From NCBI RefSeq assembly GCF_905171775.1, contig NC_053501.1, positions 21,009,512 through 21,073,511 on the forward strand: a DNA stretch of 64,000 bases, in the 5' to 3' direction. How positions within the stretch are numbered: the stretch's first letter is position 1; the number at the start of each line of letters is the position of its first letter. Positions 44,539 to 56,631 of this stretch are shown piece after piece. Source of the DNA: Rana temporaria (lineage: Eukaryota; Chordata; Amphibia; Anura; Ranidae). The notes beneath the pieces were generated by a model. That model worked only from the letters and a program-made list of their open reading frames with translations, was not told the DNA's origin and searched no databases. Position numbers and translations under genes: made by a program.

Positions 44539-45044
44539 ATTGTCTGTAACCTGGGACAGGGCTGGGAGCAGGGGGGGCATTTTCCCCAAGGGCCAGTCCT
44601 AACAATATATGCTGGGCAGGTGGCCCTAAGTGAGCAAGCATCACTATTCAGGCATTGATCAAAGCGGGATCCACAGTCAAAGATATACAGTGGCCATTCT
44701 ATAGCTACCTACGATCACCTCTGAGGTCTCATGTAGCTAAATGCCAAAAACGGAAAAGCAAGTAAATTTTGAAACCTTTGGAGAGACGTGTTAAAATAAA
44801 CCATATCCTCTAGGAACACCTTTCTTTCCTTGAAGCATCATGGCCCAATTTACAATATATACTTTATTTAGCCCACTGGAATCTTTCCCTATCACAAATG
44901 GTCAACAGCGTTATGTCTGCTAGAAGGGTGGTTCTTATGAGGGCCAGAATTCTGTATAGGCAACATAAGCCTTGGGCCACTACATGGGGGCACACAACCT
45001 GCCAAAAATTGTGTTGATGGCTGTCAGTACCAATATTTCCCTAT
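44539..45044. other. No feature recognised
   Basis: Mixed sequence. A short plus-strand stretch near 44890-44960 has the feel of decayed LINE coding sequence, but nothing I can defend. Confidence 0.3.
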
Positions 45045-45048
45045 TTAA

Positions 45049-45967
45049 CTTCTTGAGACCTGGGCCATTGACAAATGACGGCCACAAGGTGACTCTACAG
45101 GTCCGGGAGGTCGTCTTTTTACGGCCTCGGCTCCTTCGGCCACCGGGGGGCGAGCACACAAGCACAGGGGTCACTGAGATGCTGATGCGCGACGATGTCC
45201 GACAGGTACCCGCGATCGGCCGTTAGACAGCCAAGGACGTAGATCTCTGTGTGTAAACACAGAGATCCATGTCCTGTCAGGGATAGGAGACCAATGCTGT
45301 GTCCCTTGTACATAGGGACACAGATCGGTCACCTCCCCCAGTCAGTCCCCTCCCCCCACAGTAAGAATCACTCCTAGGGAACACATTTAATCCCTTCCTC
45401 GCCCCCTAGTGTTAACCCCTTCCCTGCCAGTCACATTTATACAGTATTTAGTGCATATTTATAGCACTGTTCGCTGTATAAATGTGAATGGTCCCAAAAA
45501 TGTGTCAAAAGTGTCAGATGTGTCCGCCGTAATATCGCAGTTCTGACAAAAATCGCAGATAACCGCCATTACTAGTAAAAAAAAAAGTCATAATTCTATC
45601 CCCTATTTTGTAGCCGCTATAACTTTTGCGCAAACCAATCGCTATACGCTAATTGCAATTTTTTTTACCAAAAATATCAGCCTAAACTGAGAAAAAAAAA
45701 TATATATATATATTTTTTTAAATTGGGATATTTATTATAGCAAAAAGTAAAAAATATTGTGTTCTTTTCAAAATTGTCGCTCTTTTTATATTTGTATGAA
45801 AAAAAAACGCAGAGGCGATCAAATACCGCCAAAAAAAAGCTCTATTTGTGGGAAAAAGAGGACGTAAATTTTGTTTGGGATCCACGTTTCATTCAAAGCG
45901 TGACAGTGCCAAATGCTGAAATTTCGCCTGGGCAGGAAGGGGGTATATGTGCCCAGTAAGCAAGTGG
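45049..45967 (-). mobile_element. Complete TTAA element, CTTCTTGAG / GCAAGTGG ends
   Basis: TTAA at 45045-45048 and 45968-45971, 919 bp. Interior has GGTCCCAAAAATGTGTCAAA, TTTGCGCAAACCAATCGC, GGCGATCAAATACCGCC. Same family as 21936, 22790 and 49416. Non-coding. Confidence 0.8.
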
Positions 45968-46333
45968 TTAATATAATGTTTCAGACTGTGACTTTTCTTA
46001 CCAGTGTATTTTGTTGGCAACTTGAGGCTCAATTTGTATGTCTTCTGCATAAGGATAAGGATCTTTAGATGTGTGACCAGAATTTTTACAATCTCATTTT
46101 GACTTTTTTTTTTTTATAAAGATCCTTATCCTAATTTGTTAGCTTTGTGAATTGAGCCTATAGTGTACTATATTTTCAGTTCATCTACTCAAGGTCCATA
46201 CCCCCAGAGCCCTAGTTGGCCTTGTTCTTCTAAGCTGTTGGTGCTAGGTGACACAGAATGTAGAGTACATCCATTTGTGTGGGTTGCCATTAAAAATATA
46301 CAGGTACAAATTGGCCTTGGCCTGAGTGTGGTT

Positions 46334-46450
46334 ACCGTATTTTCTGGCGTATAAGACGACTTTTTACACCAGAATTACACAGCCAAAATCCGGGGGTTAT
46401 CTTATACGCCGGGTATAGCAGCTGCTCGATCGATATCAGCTGCCGGGTGC
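46334..46450. mobile_element. Fragment of CGTATAAGACGAC repeat
   Basis: ACCGTATTTTCTGGCGTATA, AGACGACTTTTT and the inverse-like GTTATCTTATACGCCGGGT form the paired end of a repeat common in amphibian DNA. The far end is not seen. Confidence 0.45.
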
Positions 46451-46534
46451 TCTGTACAGCTGCATGTATTCTGTATATGCGCCGCTTAGCCAATCCCGAT
46501 GCACTGTGTGATGACAGAGCATGCTAAGGGAGGG

Positions 46535-46635
46535 TGATAGAGGGAGAAATGAGAGAGAGAGGGGGTGAGAGAGATGGCGAGGAAGAGAGAGATAAGGGCG
46601 AGAGGGGGTGAGAGAGAGGAGGGGGAGTGAGCAAA
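46535..46635 (+). repeat. GA-rich purine tract
   Basis: About 100 bases almost purely purine (GAGAGAGAGGGGGTGAGAG repeats). Could adopt triplex structure; otherwise simple repeat. Confidence 0.75.
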
Positions 46636-47021
46636 ACACTTTTTACACTATTCAGAAATAGTAAAATCGGAGGTACCACCAAGTGCTTTTGAAATTTGCC
46701 ACTGTCTGTGGGGGGGTCTTGCCATTCTACTGTAGTAAAATAATTTTGTTTTTCCAAATATTGCTGCTCCTCTTTACTTCCAGCCAGCTTCTGACATGTG
46801 CACTGCAGGTCCTACAGGTACCACCACTGGTGTCTTGTCTCAATTCCCCTCCCCATGGCCAATCATAAATGCACAGCTAAAGGGCATGCAGCCTCCTGCT
46901 ATATAGCGGGAGGTTTAAATAGAAGGTGACCACACTGTTATTTATTATTGATGTCAACAATAGAGACATATTTAAGGTTAAACTATAACGGGTTGTTGGT
47001 ATTTTATTCATTTTTCTATTA
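46636..47021. other. No feature recognised
   Basis: Short stretch with no repeat family or protein recognised. Confidence 0.35.
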
Positions 47022-47314
47022 AGGCTGCATTCACATCTGAGCGACAGCCGCGATCGCGTGTAGCGGCGTATTTTGCCGCGAGTACAAAACTTTCACTTTT
47101 TTTTTTTTCCTCTCAAAGTCTTCCCATTGCTGTCAATGGGAAAACGCCTATGTCGCCTGAAAAAAAGGGTCCGGGACTTTTTTTCAGGCGACAGGCGTTC
47201 GGCGTCTTTGAGATGTGAACCATCTCCATAGACAGCAATGGGAATTCTCCCCTCGAGCGACAGAAGCGTCCGGCGTCGGGCGTTTTGTCGCTCAGGTGTG
47301 AATGGGGTCTAATA
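47022..47314. mobile_element. ~290-bp fold-back MITE, GGCTGCATTCACATCTGAGC end
   Basis: TAAGGCTGCATTCACATCTG with GAGCGACA pairs with TGTCGCTC and AGGTGTGAATGGGGTCTAA. Inner GCTGTCAATGGG / CATTGCTGT words are self-complementary. Related in plan to 60703-61043. Confidence 0.6.
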
Positions 47315-47932
47315 CATTTTCAAACCTATATTTTATATGGTTTTATACCATAAACATACAAAACTTCCAACACTTTGCACCCAATATGGTAACAGAGCCA
47401 ACAGAGCAGTAGCTGCCTGCCTTTGGGCTTGCTTTGTCTGAATGAAACTTCTGACAGAGCCATCCCATAGATTAGTCACTGCTTTGACTTGTTTATTTGT
47501 GTGTGAGAGCTTGAGCTATCGAACCCTCTGGTATTTTATAGCAGATGGTAAGAAGGCACATGAAAAAAGATGAGAAAAGGAAGGCTGGCCATACATTTTC
47601 TTGTAAAGTTCCCTTTAGATTTAACCATATAATATGAGGTCAAACCTAAACACTTCCAATTTGTATTCAATCAGGCAGGCCCTTGTACTACATATATGGA
47701 GGTAAATCTGAAGGAAATTGAACAAGAAAAATGTGTAACGTATGGCCAACTTTAGGCAAGCCATGGATTAATCGATTTTCTTCCCTTCCACCACGGGTGG
47801 AAGAAAAGAAAATAGCTTCATTCCTCCATCAACACATTCAGGCCTCATGCACACTGGAATTTTTTACAGCTGCTCCTAGGGGCCTCTGCCATTTTTTTCC
47901 CTGCCTCTAAACTACTCTGCATATTAGCCTAT
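47315..47932. other. No feature recognised
   Basis: AT-rich, without long frames or a named repeat. Confidence 0.35.
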
Positions 47933-48601
47933 GGGCCAGATTCACATAGGTTAGCGGATCTTTAGATCTAGAATCTGATTTAAGATCCGCCGCCGCAAGT
48001 TTTTGAGGCAAGTGGTTAATTCACAAAGCACTTACCTCAAAACTTGCGGCGGCGTATCATAAATCCCCCGGCGGAATTCAAATTCCGCGGCTAGGGGGAG
48101 TGTACTATTGAAATCAGGCACGTCCCCGTGCCGATCGAACAGCGCATGCGCCGTCAGAAAATTTTCCCAGCGTGCATTGCTCGACGTTTACGTAAATTAC
48201 GCCCATCTGTATTCGCGAACGACTTACGCAAACGACGTAAAAAATTCAAATTTTGTCGCGGGAGCGACGGCCATACTTAACATTGGCTGCGCCTCATAGA
48301 CCCAGGGGTAACTATACGCCGGAAAAAGCCAAACGCAAACAACGTAAAAAAAAAGCACCAGGCAGTCGTTAGTTTGTGAATCGGTGTAACTCCTCATTTG
48401 CATAATCGTCGCGTAAAAACCCCGAAACGCCACCTAGCGGCCGGGCCTGGAATTGCAGCCTAAGATCCGAGAGGTGTAACTGTGGAATATCTATGCGTAA
48501 CTGATTCTCTGAACCAGTCGCATAGATACGACCGGCAGAACTCAGAGATACGAGGGCGTATCAGGAGATACACCGTCGTATCTCTTTGAGAATCTGGCCC
48601 T
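47933..48601. mobile_element. ~670-bp family G MITE
   Basis: Ends GGGCCAGATTCACATAGG and TTGAGAATCTGGCCCT; ATG occurs on both sides. Interior AACTTGCGGCGGCGTA, GACTTACGCAAACGACG and CGCCACCTAGCGGCCGG are typical of the family. Confidence 0.8.
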
Positions 48602-48769
48602 ATGTGTTCATGCACACATAGGCTTTTAGCAGCATTTAGTGGCAGTTTAGCACTTAAACGTTAATTCACTTTAATGGGCAGAGTCGATTATTTATTCTGG
48701 CCAATTAAATTAATTCCCACCCAAACACTTGACACCTGCAAATGCACTTAAACGCTTGTAAAAGCCTTA

Positions 48770-48962
48770 TGCCGCGTACACACGACCGTTTTTCATGACG
48801 AGAAAAATGCAATTTTTTTAATTGGTCATTAAAAACGACCGTGTGTAGGCTCCAGAGCATTTTTCTCGACGCGAAAAATGGGCATTAAAAATTTAGGACA
48901 TGCTCTATTTTTTCTCGTTGTTTTTCACGCCGTGAAAAACGGTCGTGTGTAGGCTTAAACGA
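48770..48962. mobile_element. Harbinger-like MITE, TGCCGCGTACACACGACC end
   Basis: TTA then TGCCGCGTACACACGACCG, with two internal inverse GGTCGTGTGTAGGC copies. The outer right end is degraded or missing. Same family as 7948-8112 and 63219-63698. Confidence 0.6.
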
Positions 48963-49411
48963 CGGGGACAAAAACGTGCATGCTCAGAAGCAGGTTATGA
49001 GAAGGGAAATTTGCATAATCAGCCCAAAGGGTTAATTTTTTTTATTATTTTCCTTGCATGTTCCCTTCAGAGCTAGAGCAACTGCTCTGAGGGGACCTTT
49101 AGAAAACCAACCCCATATTGTATTTTGCCAGCAGGGGGAGGGGGGGCCTGGGGAGCTTGCCGATCAGCAGAATACAATGATTACTGCATGTTGAAAAATC
49201 CAACAGGCTGGCGATCGATCGACTTGGGTATGATCAGCCTGCCCATAAATGGATCAACCGGCTGAGAGCTTCACCTACTAGTTGAGAAGGTTACATAATA
49301 TTTATATTTTATGTATCCTGACCAAAAGAGATTTTTTTTTCACATTTTAATGTATTTAGTGCTGGTTATAATAAATATAGGAAATATCTACCAAATCACC
49401 ATTCATTACCT
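48963..49411. other. No feature recognised
   Basis: Contains a TGCATGCTCAGAAGCAGGTT stretch continuing the MITE family interior, then unique-looking sequence. Confidence 0.35.
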
Positions 49412-49415
49412 TTAA

Positions 49416-49930
49416 CCACTTGGAGCCCAGGCCATTGTATTTTGACGGCCACAAGGTGGCTCTACAATGCCGCGAGGACGTCTATTGATGTCCTCGGCTC
49501 CTCCGGCCACTGGGGGGCGCGCGAGACGCCGCTGGGGCTGCGATGTCCGCCAGGTACCCGCGATCGCCCGTTACACAGCCAAGGATGTGGATCTGTGTGT
49601 GTAAACATGTACAAATATGTAGAACAATACGTATCGGCCTAAACTGAGAAAAAAATATATATTTTTTTTTAATTGGGTTATTAATTATAGCAACAATTTT
49701 AAAATATTGTTTTTTTTTTTAAATTGGCGCTTTTTTTTGTTTATAGCGCAAAAAATAAAACCGCAGAGGTGATCAAATATCACCAAAAGAAAGCTCTATT
49801 TGTGGGAAAAAAAGGACGTCAATTTTGTTTGGGAGCCACGTCGCACAATTGTCAGTTAAAGCAACGCAGTGCCGAAAACTGAAATTTCGCCTGGGCAGGA
49901 AGGGGGTATATGTGCCCAGTAAGCAAGTGG
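49416..49930 (-). mobile_element. TTAA element with internal deletion
   Basis: TTAA at 49412-49415 and 49931-49934; ends CCACTTGGAG and GCAAGTGG. At 515 bp it lacks the middle of the 919-bp relative at 45049; the last ~100 bases (CTGGGCAGGAAGGGGGTATA) match that copy almost exactly. Confidence 0.8.
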
Positions 49931-49934
49931 TTAA

Positions 49935-51989
49935 ACATAACTGAACCACATTATCCTTGTTTTGTTTACCTGCACCTTCTCAGTGGCTGTGTATGTGTTC
50001 GTATTCCACAATAATGGCAGTCCATGTTATTTAAGAGGGGGTAAAACCTTGAATGCACCTAACATGTTCCCAGAATGTTATCCTATTCTACAGGCTTCTT
50101 ATATGGCTTATCCAATGTTTGGCATTCTACAATCCCATAGCAAACATATTTTATTGTAAATTATTCCATTTTGTTTCCTTGGTAACAAATTACTGTCCCC
50201 TACATGGCAGAGATCCAAGAGTGCAAGTCAAGAAAAATTTAGAGTGACACGAACATTCTCCCATCACAGCATTAACTGTGAAACTCCTGTACTCAGGGGA
50301 CCGGACCGAGTACGTACGGTTGGCTAAAGGGAGGAAAACAGCATATTAACAATCCCTTATGTCCTATAGAAAATTGGAGAGTTATATGCTAACTCACAGC
50401 AACTCCTTAAAATTACAAGTTTTTTTCCCCAATTATAAAATATAAAAAGAGAGAAAGAAATAGAGAAAATATATTTGTTTTATCAAATCTGCATTTATAA
50501 AAAATCTCTAGTTTCTACTGTGTTTATTATAAGCATCTAAGCATATAATACCTGCGTGGCCTCCATCGTCGCTTTCACCCTTTTGATTCCTGGATTACAA
50601 CCTTGTGTCAGGACTAATATAAAGCAATATTAAAAAGAGAAACCTTACATCCCAGAGCACCCCTTACATCTCAGTCACCCATACTTTAGTGCACTCACTT
50701 GCTCAGAGGCAGGAGAAGTGAGGAGACTTCAGGTCACGTCAGTGGATGGTGAGCTCACTCACCCGAGGAAGGAGGCTCGGGCATTGGCATCTTTCATCCA
50801 CAATGTATCTGCCGGCTACCGGGCTTCACATTTCTGTGCACACACAGAGGGGTAGGGGCAGGAGAAGGAGCAGCAGATCAAGCCCTCTCTAATCTCCCAT
50901 TCACGCCTGGGGGGGGGGGGGGGGGTTTGGGGGACTGTGCTAGCTCTGGGCAGCGTGAGAGAGAGAGAGTGTCACAGACACTCAGATTAGACAACTACAG
51001 CCAGCCCCCCATGGTTGGCAACCCTGGTGATTAGGGTGTGCCCAGGAACGTCTATGCACGCTGTGGTTTTGGTTACTTGGGGAGCCACAGTCTGGTCTGA
51101 ATAATATGTCCTGGATCCAGGCGGTCTGATACGCAGACAGATTATTCAAAACCTAGACTGTCCAGGTGAATTCCGGACAGGTGGTAACCCTAGATGGCAG
51201 GTTCAAGGTAACTAGACAGCAAAGATAGAGGTTGTAAACCACCCCCCACTAAAGTGTTTTTATTTCTGTGTCCCAATTAGATTTATTTCTCTTTATTTTC
51301 TGTTTTAGTGGCACTTGAGTCACGGGGCTCCATCATTTTAAACTATAACTTAATTCTAAGCCACTTGCTGGAACACTTTATAAACGACTACTCTTCCTAG
51401 CATGCTTGTCACACATCAGTGACAACTTTAGCATTTCCTAGAGTTGCCACTTTCATTGCAAATCATTTACAACAGATAATGTCCACTTTATCATCGCTCA
51501 GTGATATAACACAACACATCATAAAGTGTCAGGCGTTTGTTCCTTATGTGCTATACTGCTATAAACATCTTGTTTTTCCAAATCATTATATTTAATGACA
51601 GGCACGGTCACCGCTTTGGCTCATATGCAGAAAGCAGAGTAATTAATTAGGTATTAAATGTCCTGGTCAAGTGCCAGCTACAAAGTAGAAAGTAGACAGA
51701 GGGAGGGTGGCAGAGACAGAAAGCAAGAGAGAGAGATGCTTGTTACTTTCCGGGGATATTGTGCCACTCTGTGGAAGTCCATAGAATATAGACATCGCAC
51801 ACTACATTCATACAGACAATGCATTGTCCGTTTCAGGGACTTGTTCAGACAGGACAATAATACAGTTTGGCTGTGTAAGCCTAAAGAGTGTTATCAGTGG
51901 AGGATTTAAAAAAAAAAAAAAAAAACTTTCCGAATGCATTAATGGGTCATTCCACCCAAACCTGATTTAAGTTCTGGGTACCGTGCTGG
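49935..51989. other. Unique-looking stretch with simple repeats, no gene
   Basis: A G-run of 17-18 lies at about 50909-50926 and GA runs at 51696-51735. 51360-51700 is repeat-poor (GTTGCCACTTTCATTGCAAA, AGAGTAATTAATTAGG) and is one of the better candidates for conserved regulatory sequence. No exon recognised. Confidence 0.3.
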
Positions 51990-52153
51990 ACCTTTAGAGC
52001 TCAGTGCTAAGTGATGTCATGGCGACTCCAGCCACTCATACAGCTAGAGCCTGTGAAACCAGAAGGAAGGCCAGGGGAAGCCCTGTCAGCAGTGACAGCG
52101 CACCGCCGGAGGGCTTAATTCTAAGGTACGTATATTTCATAATCTGCACATTG

Positions 52154-52861
52154 AGGGGCAGATCCTCGTAGAATTGCATGGGCGCAGCGTATGGGAGATA
52201 CGCTACGCCGCTGTAACTTACTTTGTGAAGCTTCGAATCCACAAATATTTTGCGCCGTAAGTTACGGCGGCGTAGTCTATCTCTCGCGGCGTAATGGCGC
52301 GCAATTCAAATGTGGCGAGTAGGGGGCGTGTTTCATTTAAATGAAGCGCGTCCCCGCGCCGAACGAACTGCGCCGTCCCTAAATTTCCCGCTGTGCATTG
52401 CGCTAAATGACGTTGCAAGGACGTCATTGTTTTGACGTGGACGTAAATTACGTCCAGCCCGATTCACGGACGACTTACGCAAACAAATTTTTTTTTTTTT
52501 AATTATACGCGGGAGCAACGGCCATACTTAACATTGCATACGCCACCAGATAGCAGCTTTAACTATACGCCGGAAAAAGCCGACGTAAAAGAATGCGACG
52601 GCCGCTCGTACGTTCGTGGATCGTCGGAAATACCTAATTTGCATACTCGACGCGGAAAACGACGGGAACGCCACCCAGCGGACGCCGAAGAATTGCATCT
52701 TAGATCAGAAGGCGTACGAAGACGTACGCCTGTCGGATCTAACCCAGATGCCGTCGTATCTTGTTTTGAGGATTCAAAACAAAGATACGACACAGGAAAT
52801 TTGAAAGTACGCCGGCGTATCAGTAGATACGCCGGCGTACCCTCTTTATGGATCTGCCCCT
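52154..52861. mobile_element. ~708-bp family G MITE, AGGGGCAGATC ends
   Basis: Ends AGGGGCAGATCCTCG and TTATGGATCTGCCCCT. Shares GACTTACGCAAAC, CATACTTAACATTGC and CGCCACC words with other copies, but its ends differ (GGGGCAGATC), marking a subfamily. Confidence 0.75.
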
Positions 52862-52908
52862 AAGTCATTGCCTTGCAAGGGTTTTTTTTTTGTTTACTAC
52901 GGATTTAA

Positions 52909-53110
52909 AGTGGTAGTAAGCGCTCTTTTTTATTTTTTACCTACAGGTAAGCTTATAATAAAACATACCTGTAAGTTAAACAGATATATCCTAAACGTGC
53001 ACTGTTCAGGAAATATTCTAGTGAGCAACAGCCGGTGACATCACAGGCGCATGCGCTCTGAAGCAACGTGTGAAGAAAGTGCCAGTTCAGCAGAAGGTAA
53101 AAGCCAACAA
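52909..53110 (+). mobile_element. Left part of an AGTGGTTGTAAACC-type TTAA element
   Basis: TTAA at 52905-52908 then AGTGGTAGTAAGC; GGTAAGCTTATAATAAAACA and CAGGCGCATGCGC match the host of the fold-back at 29864. Right end not found. Confidence 0.5.
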
Positions 53111-54993
53111 GTTTATTTAAGTAAACACTTACATGTCAAATCACAAGGTTCTGTGTACATCTAGTGTGGTGAGACGGCAGCACAAGATGGAATGGACTGT
53201 GGTGCAAGGGACTGCTGAGCTTGAAGCCGAAACCCGTTGTGATAGATGGAAGTTGTGTCGTCCTTGGCTGTCACACACACTGCTATGCAGAAGGCACTAG
53301 CAAGCAAAGAGGAGAAATGTGCCGCAATCATGACAACATTGTGGCTTGGCCCTTCAAGTGGCTGCAGTCCGGAAGGGAGACAGAGTGAAGATAGAAGCAT
53401 CTTCAACTGTGACAGTGCGCCGCTGGAAGGTTTTGTTTCAAGGTAAGTCTTTCATAATGTGCTACTAGCACATTTTGCCTTTACATGGCAGGGGGAGTTT
53501 TTTTTCTCACTCAATGTTTGCTACCACAATCAGCACAAGGGACTACTTACTATTAATCCAATGTTTCCCTTGTGCTACTGGATCCCTTGAAATCTTCTTC
53601 CCCCAACCCCCACTTCATAATCACTGCCATAATCTTCTGATGCGGCAGGGGTTATTAGAACTGACACTCACCAAGTGTGTATGATTATTGCCAGTCACTG
53701 GGCGAATTTTGTTCCATGTATGGGCAGGCAGGTGTACGTAAGTCGCTCCATCAGACCACTTGTGTACATTTAGCCTATTGGGGTTTTCTAGATCAGTGCC
53801 GCTTGCTATAGCTGGCAACACTGATCATTGTATTCTGATGGCGGGGAAGTCTCCCCACCATCAAGAGTCAATACCCCAGCGGGAGGATTCCACCCATCCA
53901 GCTCAAATGTGTTGATGGGGAAATTAGAGCTTTCGTTTTTTGTTCAACTTTCTGGTAGAACAATTTTTTTTTATTAAGTAGTGTATGGCCTGCTTATGCC
54001 CATTCTTTTCCCCCACCTTTTTCAGTCATAGAAGTTGTAATGCAGCTTTTATTAATAAAACATGATGATTGAAAGGTCTGCCCGTTCCATGTATAGTGTT
54101 TCATTCATAGAAGCTATAGTACATAGTATAGTAGTTTCTATGAATGGAGGAGCTGGGAAGTAAAGGGCAGGCAAAATCAGGCTCTCTTGATGACTGTCTG
54201 TTAGCTCCCTCAGTTCTATTACCCCAGCCGCACTGGAGGATTACAGCAGTGGGGGTGGGGTGTTGGAGGATGAAGATTTTACAGAATCCAGAAGTGACCA
54301 GCATAAAAGAACATATCAGATTAATAGTATGTTACGAGTAAGCATCACATGATGTGAAACATGTCAGCTACCTTTTTCCTGCAGTTCACTTCATTTTGAC
54401 TGTTATCGCATTGGTTGTTTTTTGGATTTCATTTGTACAATAAAGACATTGTTTTAAGGAGTGCGGCAGTCCAGGATCTTCTTCTATCCAATGTAATGTC
54501 CCTTGTGCTGATATACTTAAAGTATTACTTGGCGTAACATCATCTTTCACATGAAAAATTGGGCTAACTTTAGTGTTTTATTTTTTATTAATTTCCCTAA
54601 AAAAAAAAGGCGTTTGAAAAATTGCAGCGGAAATACCATTTGACAGAAAAAGTTGCAACAACCGCCATTTTATTCCCAAGCGTCTCTGCTAAACAAAAAT
54701 ATATAATGATTGGGGGTTCCGAGTAATTTTCTACCAAACATAATATGATTTTTACATGCAGGAGTGAAGTGCCAGAATTGGCCCAGATGGGAATTGGTTA
54801 ATAGTACAATGTGTAAATATTGTGTATTCGTAACATTCAGAAATCTGGTTCGGTTACATGTAAACTTCTATTGTTATCATTGTTCCAGTGTTATTTGTGT
54901 GTATTGTTGGCCTCTGTGTTTTGTTTCAGCTTTACCTTGTAGATGAGTGTTGAATACGTTGGTTTGGCAGCCAATAGTTGTCCTATGGGTTTT
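53111..54993. other. Mostly unique-looking; one fold-back family fragment
   Basis: 54332-54475 includes a hairpin CATCA-CA-TGATG followed by GAAACATG, the same plan as the fold-back centres, then CCAGGATCTTCTTCTATCC, familiar from that class of repeats. Elsewhere no repeat or protein recognised. Confidence 0.35.
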
Positions 54994-55005
54994 AAATAAG
55001 AAATA

Positions 55006-55065
55006 CACAAAAAGAAAAATTGCGCTTATCGATACAAGTGGAAATTAACACAATAAATAGGGAAT
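55006..55065 (-). mobile_element. 60-bp micro-insertion with 12-bp target duplication
   Basis: AAATAAGAAATA occurs at 54994-55005 and 55066-55077. The 60 bases between hold AAAAATTGCGCTTATC, similar to the tails of the fold-back elements at 29864 (AAAAAAGTGCGCTTACC) and 15123 (TCTGCGCTAACTC). Best read as a strongly truncated copy retaining only the tail end. Confidence 0.6.
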
Positions 55066-55077
55066 AAATAAGAAATA

Positions 55078-55779
55078 TTTGTGGTTTCCTTTTATTCTCA
55101 ATGTATTCATGATTTTAATTCATTACTAATACGTTTTATTACCTACAGTATTTTTGAACCATAATTATTATCTCATCCAATTTTACATATTACATATATT
55201 ATTATCAGTTATACTTGAATATTCCCTTCAGTTTGAAATGATGAATTGTTATTTATATGAATTGTGTCATAATTTGTATATATATATATATAGAGTGTCA
55301 CAATTTAGCCTGCAGTTTTCCTGTCTGTTTAATTCTTAGTACTTTGCTAAAGTGCTTCACCTAGTCTCCTGATTTCTTTCAAATATGTAGTTTGGCTCCT
55401 GTACTCACCTATGGGTTTGCCTGCTATTCCGTGGGTTTATATTTTCTTTCCTTTCCATCTCTTCCTGGCCCGCCTCCCAGTTTACTTTATATACATGCGC
55501 TCAGTGCAGCCTGTGTTGTCTGAGCAACTTCACAGTTCTCTGAGCTCCTGTTTGATTCCTATTTATTATGTGTATTCTGTGTCTAACTTCCTGTGTACTG
55601 ACCCAGGCTTCGTTAACCGTCTTGCTGCCCCTGCCCTGACCTTGGCTTGTTTCTCAGATTTCCTTCTGTATCCTCCGGGTGCACTTTTTTCACGCTAGTG
55701 GTCTCCACATCATCAGCTGCATGTCCATCCCCACTATCAGGGGTTTACCGTTGGTAAAGAAGCAGGCCGGGGAACACCC
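55078..55779. other. No gene recognised
   Basis: AT-rich with a short TA microsatellite at about 55278-55291. The 95-residue frame at 55411 has no recognisable domain. Confidence 0.35.
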
Positions 55780-55784
55780 AATTG

Positions 55785-56315
55785 GTAACCTACAAGGGCT
55801 CACAGCTGCGGTGGCTCAACGCGATTGGCACTGCGCTGACAAGCCATTCACCTCTGCAGCTAGGGGTTCGGATCCCGGTCTCGGCTACATGTAAATTGAG
55901 TTTGGTGGTCTCAGCCCGGCTGCCGGTGGGTGTGCTATGCGAGGTAAGCCTGCGCTTAGTAAGCCCACCCCCCTCCCACAAAAACCACCACACTTACACG
56001 CACTCGAAATTGGGTTAACATGCATGCACTTTGACCACAAGGTCTCTAAAAAGAGAGGCGAAGGACTAACGGGGCTGGTTGAGTGGGCTAGATCCTCTCA
56101 CTCCCTTATAGGGAGTCCCTCTGCCCCATTGGGCTTCAAAGCGGAGCAGGTAGGGTGGGCTGTGTGGGAGGACCCCCTCACACACCCACCATTGCCACCC
56201 GGGGCATGGAGAAAGGTGGCAGAATGCCTCTGGGGGAGGCCTGCCTACTCCCAACTCCTGCAGTCCGGCTCCTCTCTCGAGTACACGCACAAAATACACT
56301 TTAAAAAAAAAAAGA
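55785..56315 (+). mobile_element. tRNA-derived SINE-like unit
   Basis: The head contains an A-box-like GGTGGCTCAACGCG and a B-box-like GGTTCGGATCC about 55 bases apart, in tRNA-like order, followed by ~430 bp of body and an A-run at 56302-56314. This suggests an RNA polymerase III-type retroposon. Target duplication was not found, so the borders are approximate. Confidence 0.5.
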
Positions 56316-56559
56316 TAGGGTAAGGAGACTACATTACCACTTCTGGGTGAAGTTTGCTCTATCTTTCAACCTCTCTTTTGGGTACCCACTTGGATTAACC
56401 CCATCAGGGGTCCATAAGGACTGATTTTTTTCTCATGTTCATTCAATGCAGTGGGACTTTTTTCTTTTTCCACACACCTTTGTGTCACTTATTTGGTTTT
56501 TACTTTAATTTGTTATTGTGAGAATATATTCTCAGCATTCACCTGTTATCACAGTTATA

Positions 56560-56612
56560 TTTAAGATCAATTTATTTTAGATCTTCTTCATTTTTTTGAG
56601 CGCTGTACTGTA
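56560..56612. mobile_element. Possible right-end fragment of the fold-back family
   Basis: TTTTTTTGAGCGCTGTACTG resembles the right end of the 15123 element (ATTTTGAGCGCTGCACTATT). Short and not bounded. Confidence 0.3.
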
Positions 56613-56631
56613 TATTACATATACATACATA

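Noticed and set aside
44880..44990. LINE reverse transcriptase remnant
   Set aside because: Only a vague resemblance in one frame; no motif that can be defended.
55865..55895. Functional tRNA gene
   Set aside because: A and B box-like words are present, but no cloverleaf with acceptor and anticodon stems could be formed; SINE head is the better reading.
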